A stretch of 64,000 nucleotides of DNA from Pseudomonas coleopterorum (GCF_900105555.1 NZ_FNTZ01000001.1:558001-622000), one strand, 5' to 3'; positions 8,407 through 18,004 are shown, counted from the first letter of the stretch. Numbers and translations are program-made. Notes: generated by a model not told the origin, from the letters alone.

Positions 8407-11244
8407 ATGAAACTCAAACACTTCCTGCAACCGTTGGACTCTTCCTTCTCGACGCCCAAGGCGGCGCGCAAACTGTTGCATCTGTTTGCCGCAGCCTTGG
8501 TGTTGGGGCTGTTCGCCGGTGCAGGCAGTTATCTGCGTACGGCCTTCAATGATGAGGTCAGTCTGCGCCGCAGCGACATGAACGCGGCCATCTCCGATGC
8601 TCAGAATTTCTTCGTCAGCCGCCAGACATTGCTCAGAAGCCTGGGGCTTTCAGCTGTGCGCAATGTGGTGCAACCCAAGCCCAACCTCAACGAGGTACCC
8701 ACCGAAGAGGTGCATATTGCCTTGGGCCAAGGCGCCGACAGTTGGAGCTTGTGGCTGACCAAGCGCATGCTCGCTCACCTGCGACAGAGCAAGGTCAACC
8801 TCCTGTATATCGGTGCGGGCCAGGGCCTGGCGCCAGACCAGACGTCCACCATCACCCGTCTGTTCAGTATCGCCGACAGCGTTTCTCCCGTACCGATGTG
8901 CGTGCCTCGCAGGCTGCGAGCCTTCGAAGGGGTTGGACAACCGACCAACGACTACCTCTGGCTCAGCGATCAGAGCGACGCCGCTTCGCCCCTGTATATT
9001 TTCACTCGGCTGGACGAGCGCAGTCCGGCTTCAGGGTGGCTGGGCCTGGAAGTGGAGGTGCCAGACCTGATGGAAGCGCTGCGCCACGACAGCGCTGGAG
9101 ATTTTCTGCTGCTCGATGCCAGGGGTGAAGTGATCTTCACCAGTGCTGTCGGTCAATCGGCGTACCAGGCGCTCGACCTGCTCAGGAGCAGCAACGCTTT
9201 TGGCCTGGTGGGCGGAGGCTGGCTTCCGCAGCATCTGGCGATCAAGAAACAGCTGGGCTATTCGCAATGGCAGATCGTCTACACCCTGAAGCTGAGTGCG
9301 CTGCTTCCGGCGTTGGCCGCACGTGTGTTGACCTGTCTGTTGTCGTGCCTGATTGCGACGATACTGATGTGCTGGCTGGTTCGGCGCATCGATCGGCGGC
9401 TGATCATCCCGGCAGGTCACCGTATTGAAGCGTTGGTGGAGAGTGAAGCGTTCAGCAGCACCGTCATTCGCATCGCGCCTGTGGCGCTGTGCGTGCTGCG
9501 TCGTAGCGATGGCAAGGTCGTGCTGCAGAACCCCTTGGCGGAACAGTGGCTGGGCCATGGCCAGGAGCGTGAGCAGCTGTGTCATGGCTGGATTCATCGG
9601 GCCTTCGATCAACTGGACCGCAATGGCAGCGACGAAATCGAATTGGCCGATGGACGCCATCTTTACCTCGCCTTCGCGCCGACGCGTTACCAGCGCGAAG
9701 AGGTTCTGATCTGCGCGTTCAGCGATATCAGTGCCCGCAAACAGGTCGAGCGAGCATTGCAGCAGGCGCGCCGCTCGGCGGACGCGGCCAATGAGGCCAA
9801 GACGCTGTTCCTGGCCACCATGAGCCATGAAATCCGTACGCCGCTCTACGGCGTACTGGGCACCCTGGAGCTGCTGACGCGAACCGAACTCAATGGGCAG
9901 CAGCGCAACTACCTGAAAGCCATCGAGGGCTCGTCGGCCAACCTGCTGCAGTTGATCTGCGATGTGCTGGATGTGGCCAAGATCGAGGCAGGGCAATTGT
10001 CGCTGGAGCTGACGACTTTCTCGCCCCTGGCGCTGGTTCGGGAAGTCATGCAGGGGTATGCCGGTGCCGCCCAAGGCAAAGGCCTGCGGCTGTTCAGCTG
10101 CATCGATCCGCAGATGCCCCAGCAGTTGCGTGGGGATGTGACCCGATTACGCCAGGTGCTCAACAACCTGCTCAGCAATGCGCTCAAGTTCACTGACAGC
10201 GGTCGCATCGTGTTGCGGGTGCGCGTGGATACGCGAGACGAGGAGCGCCCGGTGTTGCACTGGCAGATCGTCGATACCGGCAAGGGCATCAGCCGCGAAG
10301 ATCAGCAGCATTTGTTCGAGCCGTTTTTCCAGGCCAGTGGCAATGCCAATGTGGTAGCCGGAACTGGTTTGGGCCTGTCGATCTGCAAGCGTCTGATTCA
10401 TCTCATGAACGGCAATCTGCGAGTGGTCAGCGAACCGGGTCTGGGCAGTAGCTTCGCCTTCGATGTGCCGCTGGAGCAGGTGCGCGAGCAGCCGGGCCTG
10501 GTCAATGCCGAGCCGCTCATGGCCCATAGGGTCTATGTGGTGTCGCGCATGCACGACCTGTCCGACAGCGTCTGCGGCTGGCTGCGACGCTGGGGCGCGA
10601 TTGCCCAGGTCGGGGTGCCGGCAGCAGGGGAGGTGCCTGTCGATGCCGTACTGGTCGAGCTGGAGACGGTTGCCGAAGAGTCCAGTCTCGTGCCGCGCTG
10701 GCTCGGTCCTAGGGTCATCGCCAGCCCCATGGAGCTGATGTTCGATGCAGCGCTTTCAGGCATCTGGCAGGCCAACCTAAACAACCTGGAAGAGATCAGG
10801 GAAGCGGTGTCCCGTGCCCAGGGACAAGCGCGCAAGCACTGCACCGGCGTGACCGAAGCCCCAGCTGAGATGGAGCTGAATCTTCGCGTGCTGGTGGTCG
10901 AGGACAATGTGATCAATCAATTGATTCTGCGTGATCAGCTCGAGGAGCTGGGCTGCAACGTGGTACTGGCCGGTGACGGTGTCGAGGCGTTGTCGCTGTG
11001 GCACGCCGCCGAGTTCGACCTGGTGCTGACCGATGTCAACATGCCGCGCATGAACGGCTATGAGCTTGCCGCGCAGTTGCGCCAGCGTGACTGCACGCTG
11101 CCCATTATCGGTGCCACGGCCAATGCCATGCGCGAAGAAGGCGACAAGTGCCTGGCCGCGGGAATGAACCAGTGCCTGATCAAACCGGTGACGTTGCGGG
11201 CCCTGCACCAGTGTCTGCAGCACTACCCGCGGAGGGTGGCGTGA
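8407..11244 (+). CDS. Hybrid sensor histidine kinase without HPt (PvrS/RocS-like)
   Basis: Inner-membrane hybrid kinase, 945 residues from this ATG; an in-frame GTG at 8389 is an alternative. Order: TM segment (about 20-40), periplasmic sensor region, second TM (about 300-325), PAS-like region, HisKA with TMSHEIRTPLYG (phospho-acceptor His about 474), HATPase with NLLSNALKF, DTGKGIS and GTGLGLSICKRL, and a C-terminal receiver with LVVEDN and phospho-acceptor Asp about 876 (VLTDVNMPRMNGYE). The protein ends after the receiver, so it has no HPt module. The last base pairs overlap the next gene (GTGA). Context and architecture match the kinases of P. aeruginosa Pvr/Rcs and Roc systems, which control Cup fimbriae. 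Confidence 0.9.
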   Translation: MKLKHFLQPLDSSFSTPKAARKLLHLFAAALVLGLFAGAGSYLRTAFNDEVSLRRSDMNAAISDAQNFFVSRQTLLRSLGLSAVRNVVQPKPNLNEVPTEEVHIALGQGADSWSLWLTKRMLAHLRQSKVNLLYIGAGQGLAPDQTSTITRLFSIADSVSPVPMCVPRRLRAFEGVGQPTNDYLWLSDQSDAASPLYIFTRLDERSPASGWLGLEVEVPDLMEALRHDSAGDFLLLDARGEVIFTSAVGQSAYQALDLLRSSNAFGLVGGGWLPQHLAIKKQLGYSQWQIVYTLKLSALLPALAARVLTCLLSCLIATILMCWLVRRIDRRLIIPAGHRIEALVESEAFSSTVIRIAPVALCVLRRSDGKVVLQNPLAEQWLGHGQEREQLCHGWIHRAFDQLDRNGSDEIELADGRHLYLAFAPTRYQREEVLICAFSDISARKQVERALQQARRSADAANEAKTLFLATMSHEIRTPLYGVLGTLELLTRTELNGQQRNYLKAIEGSSANLLQLICDVLDVAKIEAGQLSLELTTFSPLALVREVMQGYAGAAQGKGLRLFSCIDPQMPQQLRGDVTRLRQVLNNLLSNALKFTDSGRIVLRVRVDTRDEERPVLHWQIVDTGKGISREDQQHLFEPFFQASGNANVVAGTGLGLSICKRLIHLMNGNLRVVSEPGLGSSFAFDVPLEQVREQPGLVNAEPLMAHRVYVVSRMHDLSDSVCGWLRRWGAIAQVGVPAAGEVPVDAVLVELETVAEESSLVPRWLGPRVIASPMELMFDAALSGIWQANLNNLEEIREAVSRAQGQARKHCTGVTEAPAEMELNLRVLVVEDNVINQLILRDQLEELGCNVVLAGDGVEALSLWHAAEFDLVLTDVNMPRMNGYELAAQLRQRDCTLPIIGATANAMREEGDKCLAAGMNQCLIKPVTLRALHQCLQHYPRRVA

Positions 11245-12437
11245 GTCCCTATCGCGTGCTCATCGTTGAAGACCACCCCTTTCAACATGAGTATCTGGTG
11301 CATGTGTTCAATGAAGCGGGTGGCTTCAACGTCGACACCGTCTGGGACGGGCAGACGGCGCTGCAATCGCTGGCTGGCGGCCATTACGATTTGCTCCTCA
11401 GTGACCTGCTCATGCCCGGCATGGATGGGGTACAGCTGATCCAGCAACTGGCGACCCTGGACAAGCCTCCGGTACTGGCGCTGATGAGCGTGGCGTCGCG
11501 CCGCATGTTGGAGGGGGCTGGTCTGGCCGCGCGCAACCTGGGGCTGACCGTCGCCGGTCTGATCTCCAAGCCTGTGCAGGCGACGGCCGTGCAACGCCTG
11601 CGCGACTGTCTGGATCAGATCGGCGGCGCACCGCGCGGCGCGAGCGGCCAGCCGATCCTTGATGATGTGGACGCCGTGGCGGCAGCGCTGCACAACGGTC
11701 AGATACAGGCGTGGTTCCAGCCCAAGAAAAGCCTGTGCGATGGCCGCATCGTCGGCGCCGAGGCATTGGCGCGCTGGCTGCATCCTGGTGCAGGGTTGTT
11801 GATGCCCGGGGCCTTTCTCGGGTCGGTGCAGCGGGCGGGGTTGGAAGAAACACTGCTGTGGCTGACTCTGCGGCATACATTGGCTGCGCAGCAGCACTGG
11901 CGGCGCAAGGGCTACAGCATTCCCGTGTCGATCAATCTGCCGACCCATCTGCTGGATCAGCATGATCTGGCTGACCGATTGCATGCGCAGGTCGTGGAGC
12001 AGGGTGCCGATCCACAGCAGGTGATCTTCGAACTGATGGAAACCTCCACCGCCCATCAGCTCAGCGATTACTACGCGGGCGCGTGCCGGTTGCGCATGAA
12101 GGGCTTTGGCCTGGCGCAGGATGATTTCGGTCAGGGCTTCAGCTCGTACTTCAATCTGGTGTCCACGCCTTTCAGCGAGCTCAAGCTCGACCGCTCGCTG
12201 GTGCACGGATGTGCCGACAACGAGCACTTGGCCACGGCACTGCAGAGCATTGTCGAGCTGTGCCGCAAATTTGGTCTGGCCGTGGTGGCAGAAGGCGTGG
12301 AAACCCATGCCGAGCTCATGCTGCTGCGGCGTATCGGCTGTGAGCAGGTACAGGGGTTTCTCATCTCGCCCGCTGTTGCGGTTGATCGTTTCAGCACTTT
12401 GCTGGTAGAAGATGGCCCTGCGCCAGCACTAAGCTGA
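11241..12437 (+). CDS. Response regulator with EAL c-di-GMP phosphodiesterase (RocR/PvrR-like)
   Basis: 398 residues. An N-terminal receiver (IVEDH; phospho-acceptor Asp55 in LLSDLLMPGMDG; Lys in LISKPV) is followed by an EAL domain from about 150. EAL catalytic features are present: GAEALARW (EALxR, Glu about 174), FELMET, QDDFGQGFSS (metal-binding and loop 6), KLDRS, VAEGVET and QGFLIS. An active c-di-GMP phosphodiesterase is therefore expected. The GTG start overlaps the stop of the kinase gene. In P. aeruginosa RocR and PvrR antagonise fimbrial expression or biofilm formation in partnership with a NarL-type regulator; the same is inferred here from the convergent fimbrial operon. Confidence 0.92.
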   Translation: MSPYRVLIVEDHPFQHEYLVHVFNEAGGFNVDTVWDGQTALQSLAGGHYDLLLSDLLMPGMDGVQLIQQLATLDKPPVLALMSVASRRMLEGAGLAARNLGLTVAGLISKPVQATAVQRLRDCLDQIGGAPRGASGQPILDDVDAVAAALHNGQIQAWFQPKKSLCDGRIVGAEALARWLHPGAGLLMPGAFLGSVQRAGLEETLLWLTLRHTLAAQQHWRRKGYSIPVSINLPTHLLDQHDLADRLHAQVVEQGADPQQVIFELMETSTAHQLSDYYAGACRLRMKGFGLAQDDFGQGFSSYFNLVSTPFSELKLDRSLVHGCADNEHLATALQSIVELCRKFGLAVVAEGVETHAELMLLRRIGCEQVQGFLISPAVAVDRFSTLLVEDGPAPALS

Positions 12438-12554
12438 TCGGACGGGGTCCGATGTCTACGAAGCCCAAGGGAAGGGTCGCCTGCATTCAGGCGTCAACGG
12501 CCACGGCCACTGCCAGGCACTACGCCTTTCATCAAGGCTTCAACGGTATTGATC

Positions 12555-15440
12555 ATGAAGCATGCAAGCTTGCGTCTCGGGGCGCTGGCGCTCAGTTCGC
12601 AGCGCCTGAACAAGGGCCTGCTGCTGTTGGCGGGGCTGACGCTGCTGCTCACCAGCACCAGCTATTGGGCCGTCAGCCGCCTGGTCGAGGCGGAACAGGA
12701 CAAGGTGGAGTTTCATTTCGCGCGGGTGATCGAGAACATCCACGAGCATGAGACGTTCCTGCGCAACGTGGCCAGCGCCTACGATCGCACCAACCACAGC
12801 CTGCTGGCCGACGTCCAACCGGCCAGCACGACGGCGCTGGGCAGCGATGGCCACCGCGAGCTGTTTCAGGGGCGCGCATTGCCACTGTCATTGCCTTTCA
12901 CCTTGGCCTATGACAGTCGGCTGACCAGCATGGAGACCCGCGGCGCGCTCTCCTTGGGCACTCAGCTGACCGATTACTACAGCACTTATTGGGCTGGCTC
13001 CTATTACGCTTCGCCGCAGATGTTCGTGTTCGCCCCCAACGCTCAGTTCGACATTGCCGTGCCAGGCATTGATGGCACGCGGCAGCGTCTGCCTTTGCGC
13101 CAGGCCCAGTATCTGGAGATAGCCGGGCGTCTGCGTGAGCAATTGCAGCCACAGCGGCCGTTGCTCAGCGGCACGGGGGTGCGCTGGCTACGGGCGCCAT
13201 CGGGCCTGTACAGCACTGCCAAGACGTTGGTCGCGAGCATCGGTGTCGACCTGCCTGCCAGCATCATGCCCTCACGGCAGGAACAGGGCCTGACCACCGT
13301 AGTGGCGCTGCTGGACATGGGGCAGATCAACGAGATCGAACGACTACTGCGACGCCCCGTGTACAACCAGTTCACCCTGATCTCGCCCCAGGGCGAGGTA
13401 TTGCTCGGCAGCCTGGACGATGACAGTCAGGCGCCGATGGGCTTGAGTTTCAGCGGCAAGGGCTTGCGGTTCAAGATGAGCACTGAAAACGGCGCGCGCT
13501 GGACTGCGCTGTACGCCATCAGCTACCAGGATTTTCTGCGTTACGCCAAGTGGCCGCTGGTGGGCCTTGGCTTGACGGTATTGCTGGCCTTGCTGGTGGG
13601 GTGGTGGATCAACCGCTGGTACCGCCTGCAGATCGTGCAGCCGGCGCAGCGTGCTCAACAGCGTCTGTTCGAGGGTGAGGCGTTCAACCGGGTGATGATG
13701 GACAACGCCCCTGTCGGCTTGAGTGTCGTGCGCCGCGAAGACCACGAAGTGTTGCTCGAGAACCAGCGTGCACGCGAATGGCAGGGCACCGCCGAGCTGA
13801 TCAAGTCGCTGAACCTCGGTGACGTCCCTGCCACCCCCGATGAGGTCTGGCTGGAGGTGGCCGGACGACACCTGCAGGCGTGCTTCGTGGCGACCCGCTA
13901 TCAGGGCGAGGATGTGCTGCTGTGCGGTTTCAACGACATCACCCAACATGTCGATACGGCGCAGACCATGGAGGAGGCCCGCCGCACCGCCGACCAGGCC
14001 AGTGAGGCGAAGACGTTGTTCCTGGCCACCATGAGCCACGAGATTCGCACACCGCTGTATGGCGTGCTGGGCAATCTGGAACTGCTTGGCCTGACCGATC
14101 TCAACCATCGTCAGCGTCAGTATCTGGAAGTGATTCAAGGCTCGTCGGCGGTGCTGTTTCAGCTGATCAGCGATGTGTTGGATGTGTCCAAGATCGAGTC
14201 CGGTCAGATCGCGCTCGAGGCGATTACCTTCTGTCCGCAGGATCTGGTGCAGGAGGCGGTCCGCGGTTTCACGGCGGCCGCTCAGCACAAGGGCCTGCCG
14301 ATTCAAACCGAGATCGAGCCACAGGTGCCTGCGCGCCTGCGTGGTGATCCGGGGCGTATTCGGCAGATCCTCAACAACCTGTTGAGCAATGCCATCAAGT
14401 TCACCGAATCGGGCCGGGTACTGGTGCGTCTGGCCGTGGTCGAAATGAGCGAGGCGCGCGTGGCGTTGCAGTGGCAGGTGTCCGATACCGGCGCGGGTAT
14501 CCCGGAAAAGGCTCTGGAGCAGCTGTTCAAACCCTTTTACCAAGTGTCCGAGCGTGACCAGAGCACGGGTGCCGGGCTTGGGCTGTCGATCTGTGCCCGC
14601 TTGAGCGAGTTGATGGGCGGCAGCATGCGCGTGGTCAGCGAGCCTGGCCTGGGCAGCAGTTTTTCGCTGTTGCTGGAACTGCCCATTGTCGCCCTGCAAG
14701 CGCCGCCGGCGGTCTCGCAGCCCCAGCAGGGTAGCCGCTTGCCGGGTAAGCCATTGCAGATTCTGGTCGCCGAAGACAACCCGATCAATCAGGCCATATT
14801 GCAAGAGCAACTGCAGGCGCTTGGGGCCCAGGCGACGGTGACGGAAAATGGCGAGCGGGCCTTGCAGGCGTGGGCCGCGCAAGCGTTCGACCTGGTCATT
14901 ACCGACGTCAACATGCCACGCATGAATGGTTACGAGCTGACTCGCGAGCTGCGTCGCATCGGCGCTACGGTGCCGATCATCGGGGTCACCGCCAACGCCA
15001 TGCGCGAAGAAGGTGAGCGTTGCCTGCAAGTGGGCATGAATGCCTGGGTCGTCAAACCGTTGAGTCTGTCGATGCTGCGCGCGACGGTGCTGGCCCACTG
15101 CAGCGAAGCGCAGGGCGGCGGGCTGGCGGTGGATCTCGAGGGTTGGATCGCCCTGTCGCCGGCGATGCGCCAACTGATGGAACGTACGCTGCATGAGGAT
15201 ATCGAGCAGATCGAACAGGGTCTGCGTTCGGGTGACGGCACCCTCGTGCAACAGCGTCTGCACAGCCTCAACGGCGGTCTTGCCACGGTACGGGCCACGG
15301 CGCTATCCATGGCTTGTGGTCAATGGGAGGCGGCTTTGGAGCAAGGCCCTCTGGACGCGCGCGCCAGTGCCGGTATCAAGGTGTTGCTGGAACGCTTGCG
15401 CGTAGTGGCGATGGCTCTGCGAGAGGAGCCGCGCGCATGA
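12555..15440 (+). CDS. Hybrid sensor histidine kinase with HPt (RcsC/RocS-like)
   Basis: 961 residues and clearly paralogous to the kinase at 8407. TM segment about 20-42, periplasmic region, TM about 330-352, PAS-like region, HisKA TMSHEIRTPLYG (His about 495), HATPase NLLSNAIKF, DTGAGIP and GAGLGLSICARL, receiver with LVAEDN and Asp about 784 (VITDVNMPRMNGYE), then a C-terminal HPt-like domain with LHSLNGGLATV (His about 903). Phosphate could thus flow His-Asp-His to the regulator encoded next. The 117-bp gap after the EAL gene may hold a separate promoter. The ATG at 12555 is chosen because the in-frame codon before the Ile is only a TTG. Confidence 0.91.
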   Translation: MKHASLRLGALALSSQRLNKGLLLLAGLTLLLTSTSYWAVSRLVEAEQDKVEFHFARVIENIHEHETFLRNVASAYDRTNHSLLADVQPASTTALGSDGHRELFQGRALPLSLPFTLAYDSRLTSMETRGALSLGTQLTDYYSTYWAGSYYASPQMFVFAPNAQFDIAVPGIDGTRQRLPLRQAQYLEIAGRLREQLQPQRPLLSGTGVRWLRAPSGLYSTAKTLVASIGVDLPASIMPSRQEQGLTTVVALLDMGQINEIERLLRRPVYNQFTLISPQGEVLLGSLDDDSQAPMGLSFSGKGLRFKMSTENGARWTALYAISYQDFLRYAKWPLVGLGLTVLLALLVGWWINRWYRLQIVQPAQRAQQRLFEGEAFNRVMMDNAPVGLSVVRREDHEVLLENQRAREWQGTAELIKSLNLGDVPATPDEVWLEVAGRHLQACFVATRYQGEDVLLCGFNDITQHVDTAQTMEEARRTADQASEAKTLFLATMSHEIRTPLYGVLGNLELLGLTDLNHRQRQYLEVIQGSSAVLFQLISDVLDVSKIESGQIALEAITFCPQDLVQEAVRGFTAAAQHKGLPIQTEIEPQVPARLRGDPGRIRQILNNLLSNAIKFTESGRVLVRLAVVEMSEARVALQWQVSDTGAGIPEKALEQLFKPFYQVSERDQSTGAGLGLSICARLSELMGGSMRVVSEPGLGSSFSLLLELPIVALQAPPAVSQPQQGSRLPGKPLQILVAEDNPINQAILQEQLQALGAQATVTENGERALQAWAAQAFDLVITDVNMPRMNGYELTRELRRIGATVPIIGVTANAMREEGERCLQVGMNAWVVKPLSLSMLRATVLAHCSEAQGGGLAVDLEGWIALSPAMRQLMERTLHEDIEQIEQGLRSGDGTLVQQRLHSLNGGLATVRATALSMACGQWEAALEQGPLDARASAGIKVLLERLRVVAMALREEPRA

Positions 15441-15468
15441 TCATTGGACAACGCACGGAAGGTAGCTT

Positions 15469-16116
15469 ATGCAACAACTGAAAGTCGTCATTGCCGACGA
15501 CCACCCCATCGTCCTGGTGGGGGTGCGTGAGATGGTCATGCGCGATCAACGCTTTGCCGTGGTGGCTGAGGCCGTCAGCCCCAGCCAGTTGGTGGAGCAA
15601 CTACAGACCCATCGGCCGGACGTGCTCATCACCGACTACAACATGCCCGGCGATGCCGTGTATGGCGACGGATTGAAACTGATCCAGTACGTGCTGCGCC
15701 ACTTCCCCGACACTCAGGTGCTGGTGCTCACCATGGTTTCCAATAGCCTGATCCTGTCGCGTCTGGACGAGCTCGGGGTGGCGGGCGTGATCCAGAAAAA
15801 TCACCTTCACGAAGAGATTCAGAAGGCCTTGAGCGCCCTGAGCGATCGACGCAGCTACCGCAGCCCACAGGCCCCCGCCAGTTCGGTGGTCGGCAGTACT
15901 CAGCAGGTCGATGAGCGGTTCGCCAGTCTGTCACCCAAGGAGTTGGAAGTGCTGCGCCTGTTCGTGACGGGGTTGAGCGTCAGCGATATCGCTCGCCACC
16001 TGAGCCGCAGCATCAAGACCGTCAGTGCGCAGAAGGTGGCCGCCATGCGCAAGCTGGAAGTGGACAGCGATCAAGCGCTGTTGACGTACTGCATACGGGC
16101 CGAGCAGTTCGAGTAG
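15469..16116 (+). CDS. NarL/LuxR-family response regulator (RcsB/RocA-like)
   Basis: 215 residues. Receiver domain with VIADDHPIVL and phospho-acceptor Asp56 (LITDYNMPG), then a LuxR-type DNA-binding domain LSPKELEVLRLFVTG through KTVSAQKVAAMRKLEV. It starts 28 bp after the HPt kinase gene and ends 4 bp from the end of the convergent fimbrial operon. By analogy with P. aeruginosa RcsB and RocA1 it is the probable transcriptional activator of that operon. The direct target promoter would be upstream of 21939 on the minus strand. Confidence 0.92.
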   Translation: MQQLKVVIADDHPIVLVGVREMVMRDQRFAVVAEAVSPSQLVEQLQTHRPDVLITDYNMPGDAVYGDGLKLIQYVLRHFPDTQVLVLTMVSNSLILSRLDELGVAGVIQKNHLHEEIQKALSALSDRRSYRSPQAPASSVVGSTQQVDERFASLSPKELEVLRLFVTGLSVSDIARHLSRSIKTVSAQKVAAMRKLEVDSDQALLTYCIRAEQFE

Positions 16117-16120
16117 GCGG

Positions 16121-16618
16121 CTACAGGTAGGTCATTTCGAGCATCAGCAAGGCGCTGTAGCTGCCCGCCTCGGGTAGTGCTTCCAGCATGACCGGGGTGA
16201 CTCGCAATACCAGCTCCAAGGTCTTCCCGGACACGGTGAAGGCATTGCTCTGGCCCAGACCGAAATCGATCTCCGTCCCCGCCACCTGCGGCCGCAGCAG
16301 GCTCAGGCGCAAGCCCAGCTGTGCCAGGCTGGTGGCCAGGGTGCGGCGATCGCTGGTGCTGGCTGCCGACAGCTTGAGGTCGACGCGGCTGGCGTCACGG
16401 CAATCGAAGACCAAGGGCACATCGACGCTGCCGACCTTGGCGTCGTGCAGTTGATTGAGCGATACCACTCCCAGATCCACCTGCTGAACACCAGCGAAGC
16501 GGGCGCTGCAGGGCGGGGAGATCAGTTGGCCGGTCACTTCGATACGGGCGCTATCGCCTGCGGCCAGCGCACCGGATGAGCAAAGCCAGGCGAGCAGGGC
16601 AAGATGACGAATGGTCAT
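16121..16618 (-). CDS. Minor fimbrial subunit (distal gene of cup-like operon)
   Basis: 165 residues from the ATG at 16618, which overlaps the stop of the upstream subunit gene as ATGA. A signal peptide (HLALLAWLCSSGALAAGDSA) is followed by a pilin-fold domain with ISPPC near the N-terminus, a second Cys in VFDCRD, and a beta-strand terminus LLMLEMTYL with the penultimate Tyr typical of chaperone-recognised subunits. An upstream in-frame extension to 16780 would run through the neighbouring gene and has no signal peptide at its start, so it is rejected. Confidence 0.83.
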   Translation of the reverse strand: MTIRHLALLAWLCSSGALAAGDSARIEVTGQLISPPCSARFAGVQQVDLGVVSLNQLHDAKVGSVDVPLVFDCRDASRVDLKLSAASTSDRRTLATSLAQLGLRLSLLRPQVAGTEIDFGLGQSNAFTVSGKTLELVLRVTPVMLEALPEAGSYSALLMLEMTYL

Positions 16619-17100
16619 AGGTACTCGATGTTCATCACGAAGGTGGAGGTAAAACTGCCGGGCGTGAGCTCGCCACGCTGCACCAGTCGTGCACTCAGGC
16701 TCAGGTCCACACTGCCGCTTTGACCGGTCAGGGTGCGCTTGACGTTTAGTAGGTTGGCCGCCGTGTTGTTGCTGGTCCACAACAGCGAGACACCCAGGTT
16801 GGCGGCCGTCGTCCGTGCCACGGTGTCGGTGAAGGTGTTGTTGCTCGAACTCAGGCCAACGTTCAGCGACGAGCCCGCCGGGCAGGTCAGTGTTACCGGC
16901 ACCGCTATCGGTGCGGCGCTGGCGACCTGGTCGGTACGCACGTCACCGAAGTCGACCGTCAGGGTCGAACTGCTGGCCAGCACGCAAGGCGGGCGGGTCA
17001 GTGTTCCCCGAACGCTGATGTTGACTGTATCGCTGGCCGCCAGTGCGGCGGTGTCGATCATCGACGCCAAAAGAAGGGTCAGCAGGGCAGAACGTTTCAT
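16615..17100 (-). CDS. Minor fimbrial subunit
   Basis: 161 residues. Signal peptide MKRSALLTLLLASMIDTAALA, then a type 1 pilin-like domain: TRPPCVLA with the first Cys, VPVTLTCPAG with the second, and C-terminus FVMNIEYL with the conserved Tyr. Secreted through the usher after binding the periplasmic chaperone. The start at ATG 17100 is preferred over a TTG two codons upstream. Its stop overlaps the start of the next subunit gene and it follows the larger subunit gene by 10 bp. It could be a tip adaptor or terminator subunit; the sequence does not say which. Confidence 0.83.
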   Translation of the reverse strand: MKRSALLTLLLASMIDTAALAASDTVNISVRGTLTRPPCVLASSSTLTVDFGDVRTDQVASAAPIAVPVTLTCPAGSSLNVGLSSSNNTFTDTVARTTAANLGVSLLWTSNNTAANLLNVKRTLTGQSGSVDLSLSARLVQRGELTPGSFTSTFVMNIEYL

Positions 17101-17110
17101 GGCCAATGCC

Positions 17111-18004
17111 TCAGCGGTAATCGATGGTCAGGGTGTATTGCGCCTGAAAGCTGCCGGCCGGTGATGCGCCCGCTGCCAGACGTGGGGTGAAGCCAAGGTT
17201 CAGGCTGTTGTCGCCCGCTCGCAGGTTGATACTGCGGGCGCTGTTGAGCGAGACGGCGGTGTTGCTGTCGGTCCAGCGCGCGGCCATGTTCAGTCCCGAC
17301 AGCGAGGTCGTCGACAGGCCGTTGGCAGCGTCCATGGTCTGCTGGTTGGAGGCCAGGGTGACGTTGGCCTGCAAGGCCGTGGCGCAGTTGAGCGAGACGG
17401 TGGTGTTCTGGCTGACGTTCTGCAGGCTGTCATTGCGCAGCGTGCCGAAGTTCAGGTTGACGGTGCCCGGCGAGGTCAGGCTGCAGGACGGCGCCGTGAC
17501 GGTGTAGCTGATCAGCAGCGCATTCATATAGTCACCGTAGGCCTGCCAGCCTCCGATGGAGGTATTGGTCAGTTGCACCGCCAGCCAGTGCTGACCGGTG
17601 GTGGCGGCTGTCATGCCTATCACAGCGACGGAGTAGCTCACGACACGGCCCACCGCCAAGGTTTGACAGGTGATGGGTATGCAGATCGTACCAGGGGTGC
17701 CGACGGGTACTTCGGACAATTGCATCCCCATGTAGAACGCCATAACGCTTGGTGGGTTGCCTACCAGTTTGTTCTGTGAGTACTGCAGCGATGCCCCTAC
17801 CGGATACCGGCGTGTAACGGTGCAGCTCCCTTGCATGATCAGGCCGAACTGCGTATTGGGGGCTACATTGCCCAGATCACCGGAAGAATTGCTGTGAGTG
17901 CATTTCATGTTGTTCTCGATCAAGGCCTGAGCCGGCGCACTCAGCAGACACAGCAGTGCGCTGAGCAGGCCCAGGACGGCCTTTTTCAAACAAGCTTCAT
18001 ACAT
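17111..18004 (-). CDS. Two-domain fimbrial tip/adhesin-like protein
   Basis: 297 residues from ATG 18004, overlapping the usher stop by 8 bp. A signal peptide (LKKAVLGLLSALLCLLSA) precedes an N-terminal region with several cysteines (MKCTHS, GSCTVTRR, ICIPITC) and no close resemblance to a pilin. The C-terminal half is a pilin domain with APSCSLTSPG, VSLNCATA and terminal TLTIDYR. An N-terminal binding domain plus C-terminal pilin domain is the layout of a tip adhesin such as CupD4, FimH or CupB6. The receptor cannot be inferred. Confidence 0.78.
   Translation of the reverse strand: MYEACLKKAVLGLLSALLCLLSAPAQALIENNMKCTHSNSSGDLGNVAPNTQFGLIMQGSCTVTRRYPVGASLQYSQNKLVGNPPSVMAFYMGMQLSEVPVGTPGTICIPITCQTLAVGRVVSYSVAVIGMTAATTGQHWLAVQLTNTSIGGWQAYGDYMNALLISYTVTAPSCSLTSPGTVNLNFGTLRNDSLQNVSQNTTVSLNCATALQANVTLASNQQTMDAANGLSTTSLSGLNMAARWTDSNTAVSLNSARSINLRAGDNSLNLGFTPRLAAGASPAGSFQAQYTLTIDYR

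Noticed and set aside
13344..15263. 639-codon open frame antisense to the second hybrid kinase
   Set aside because: Same reason; the sense strand has a complete domain series.
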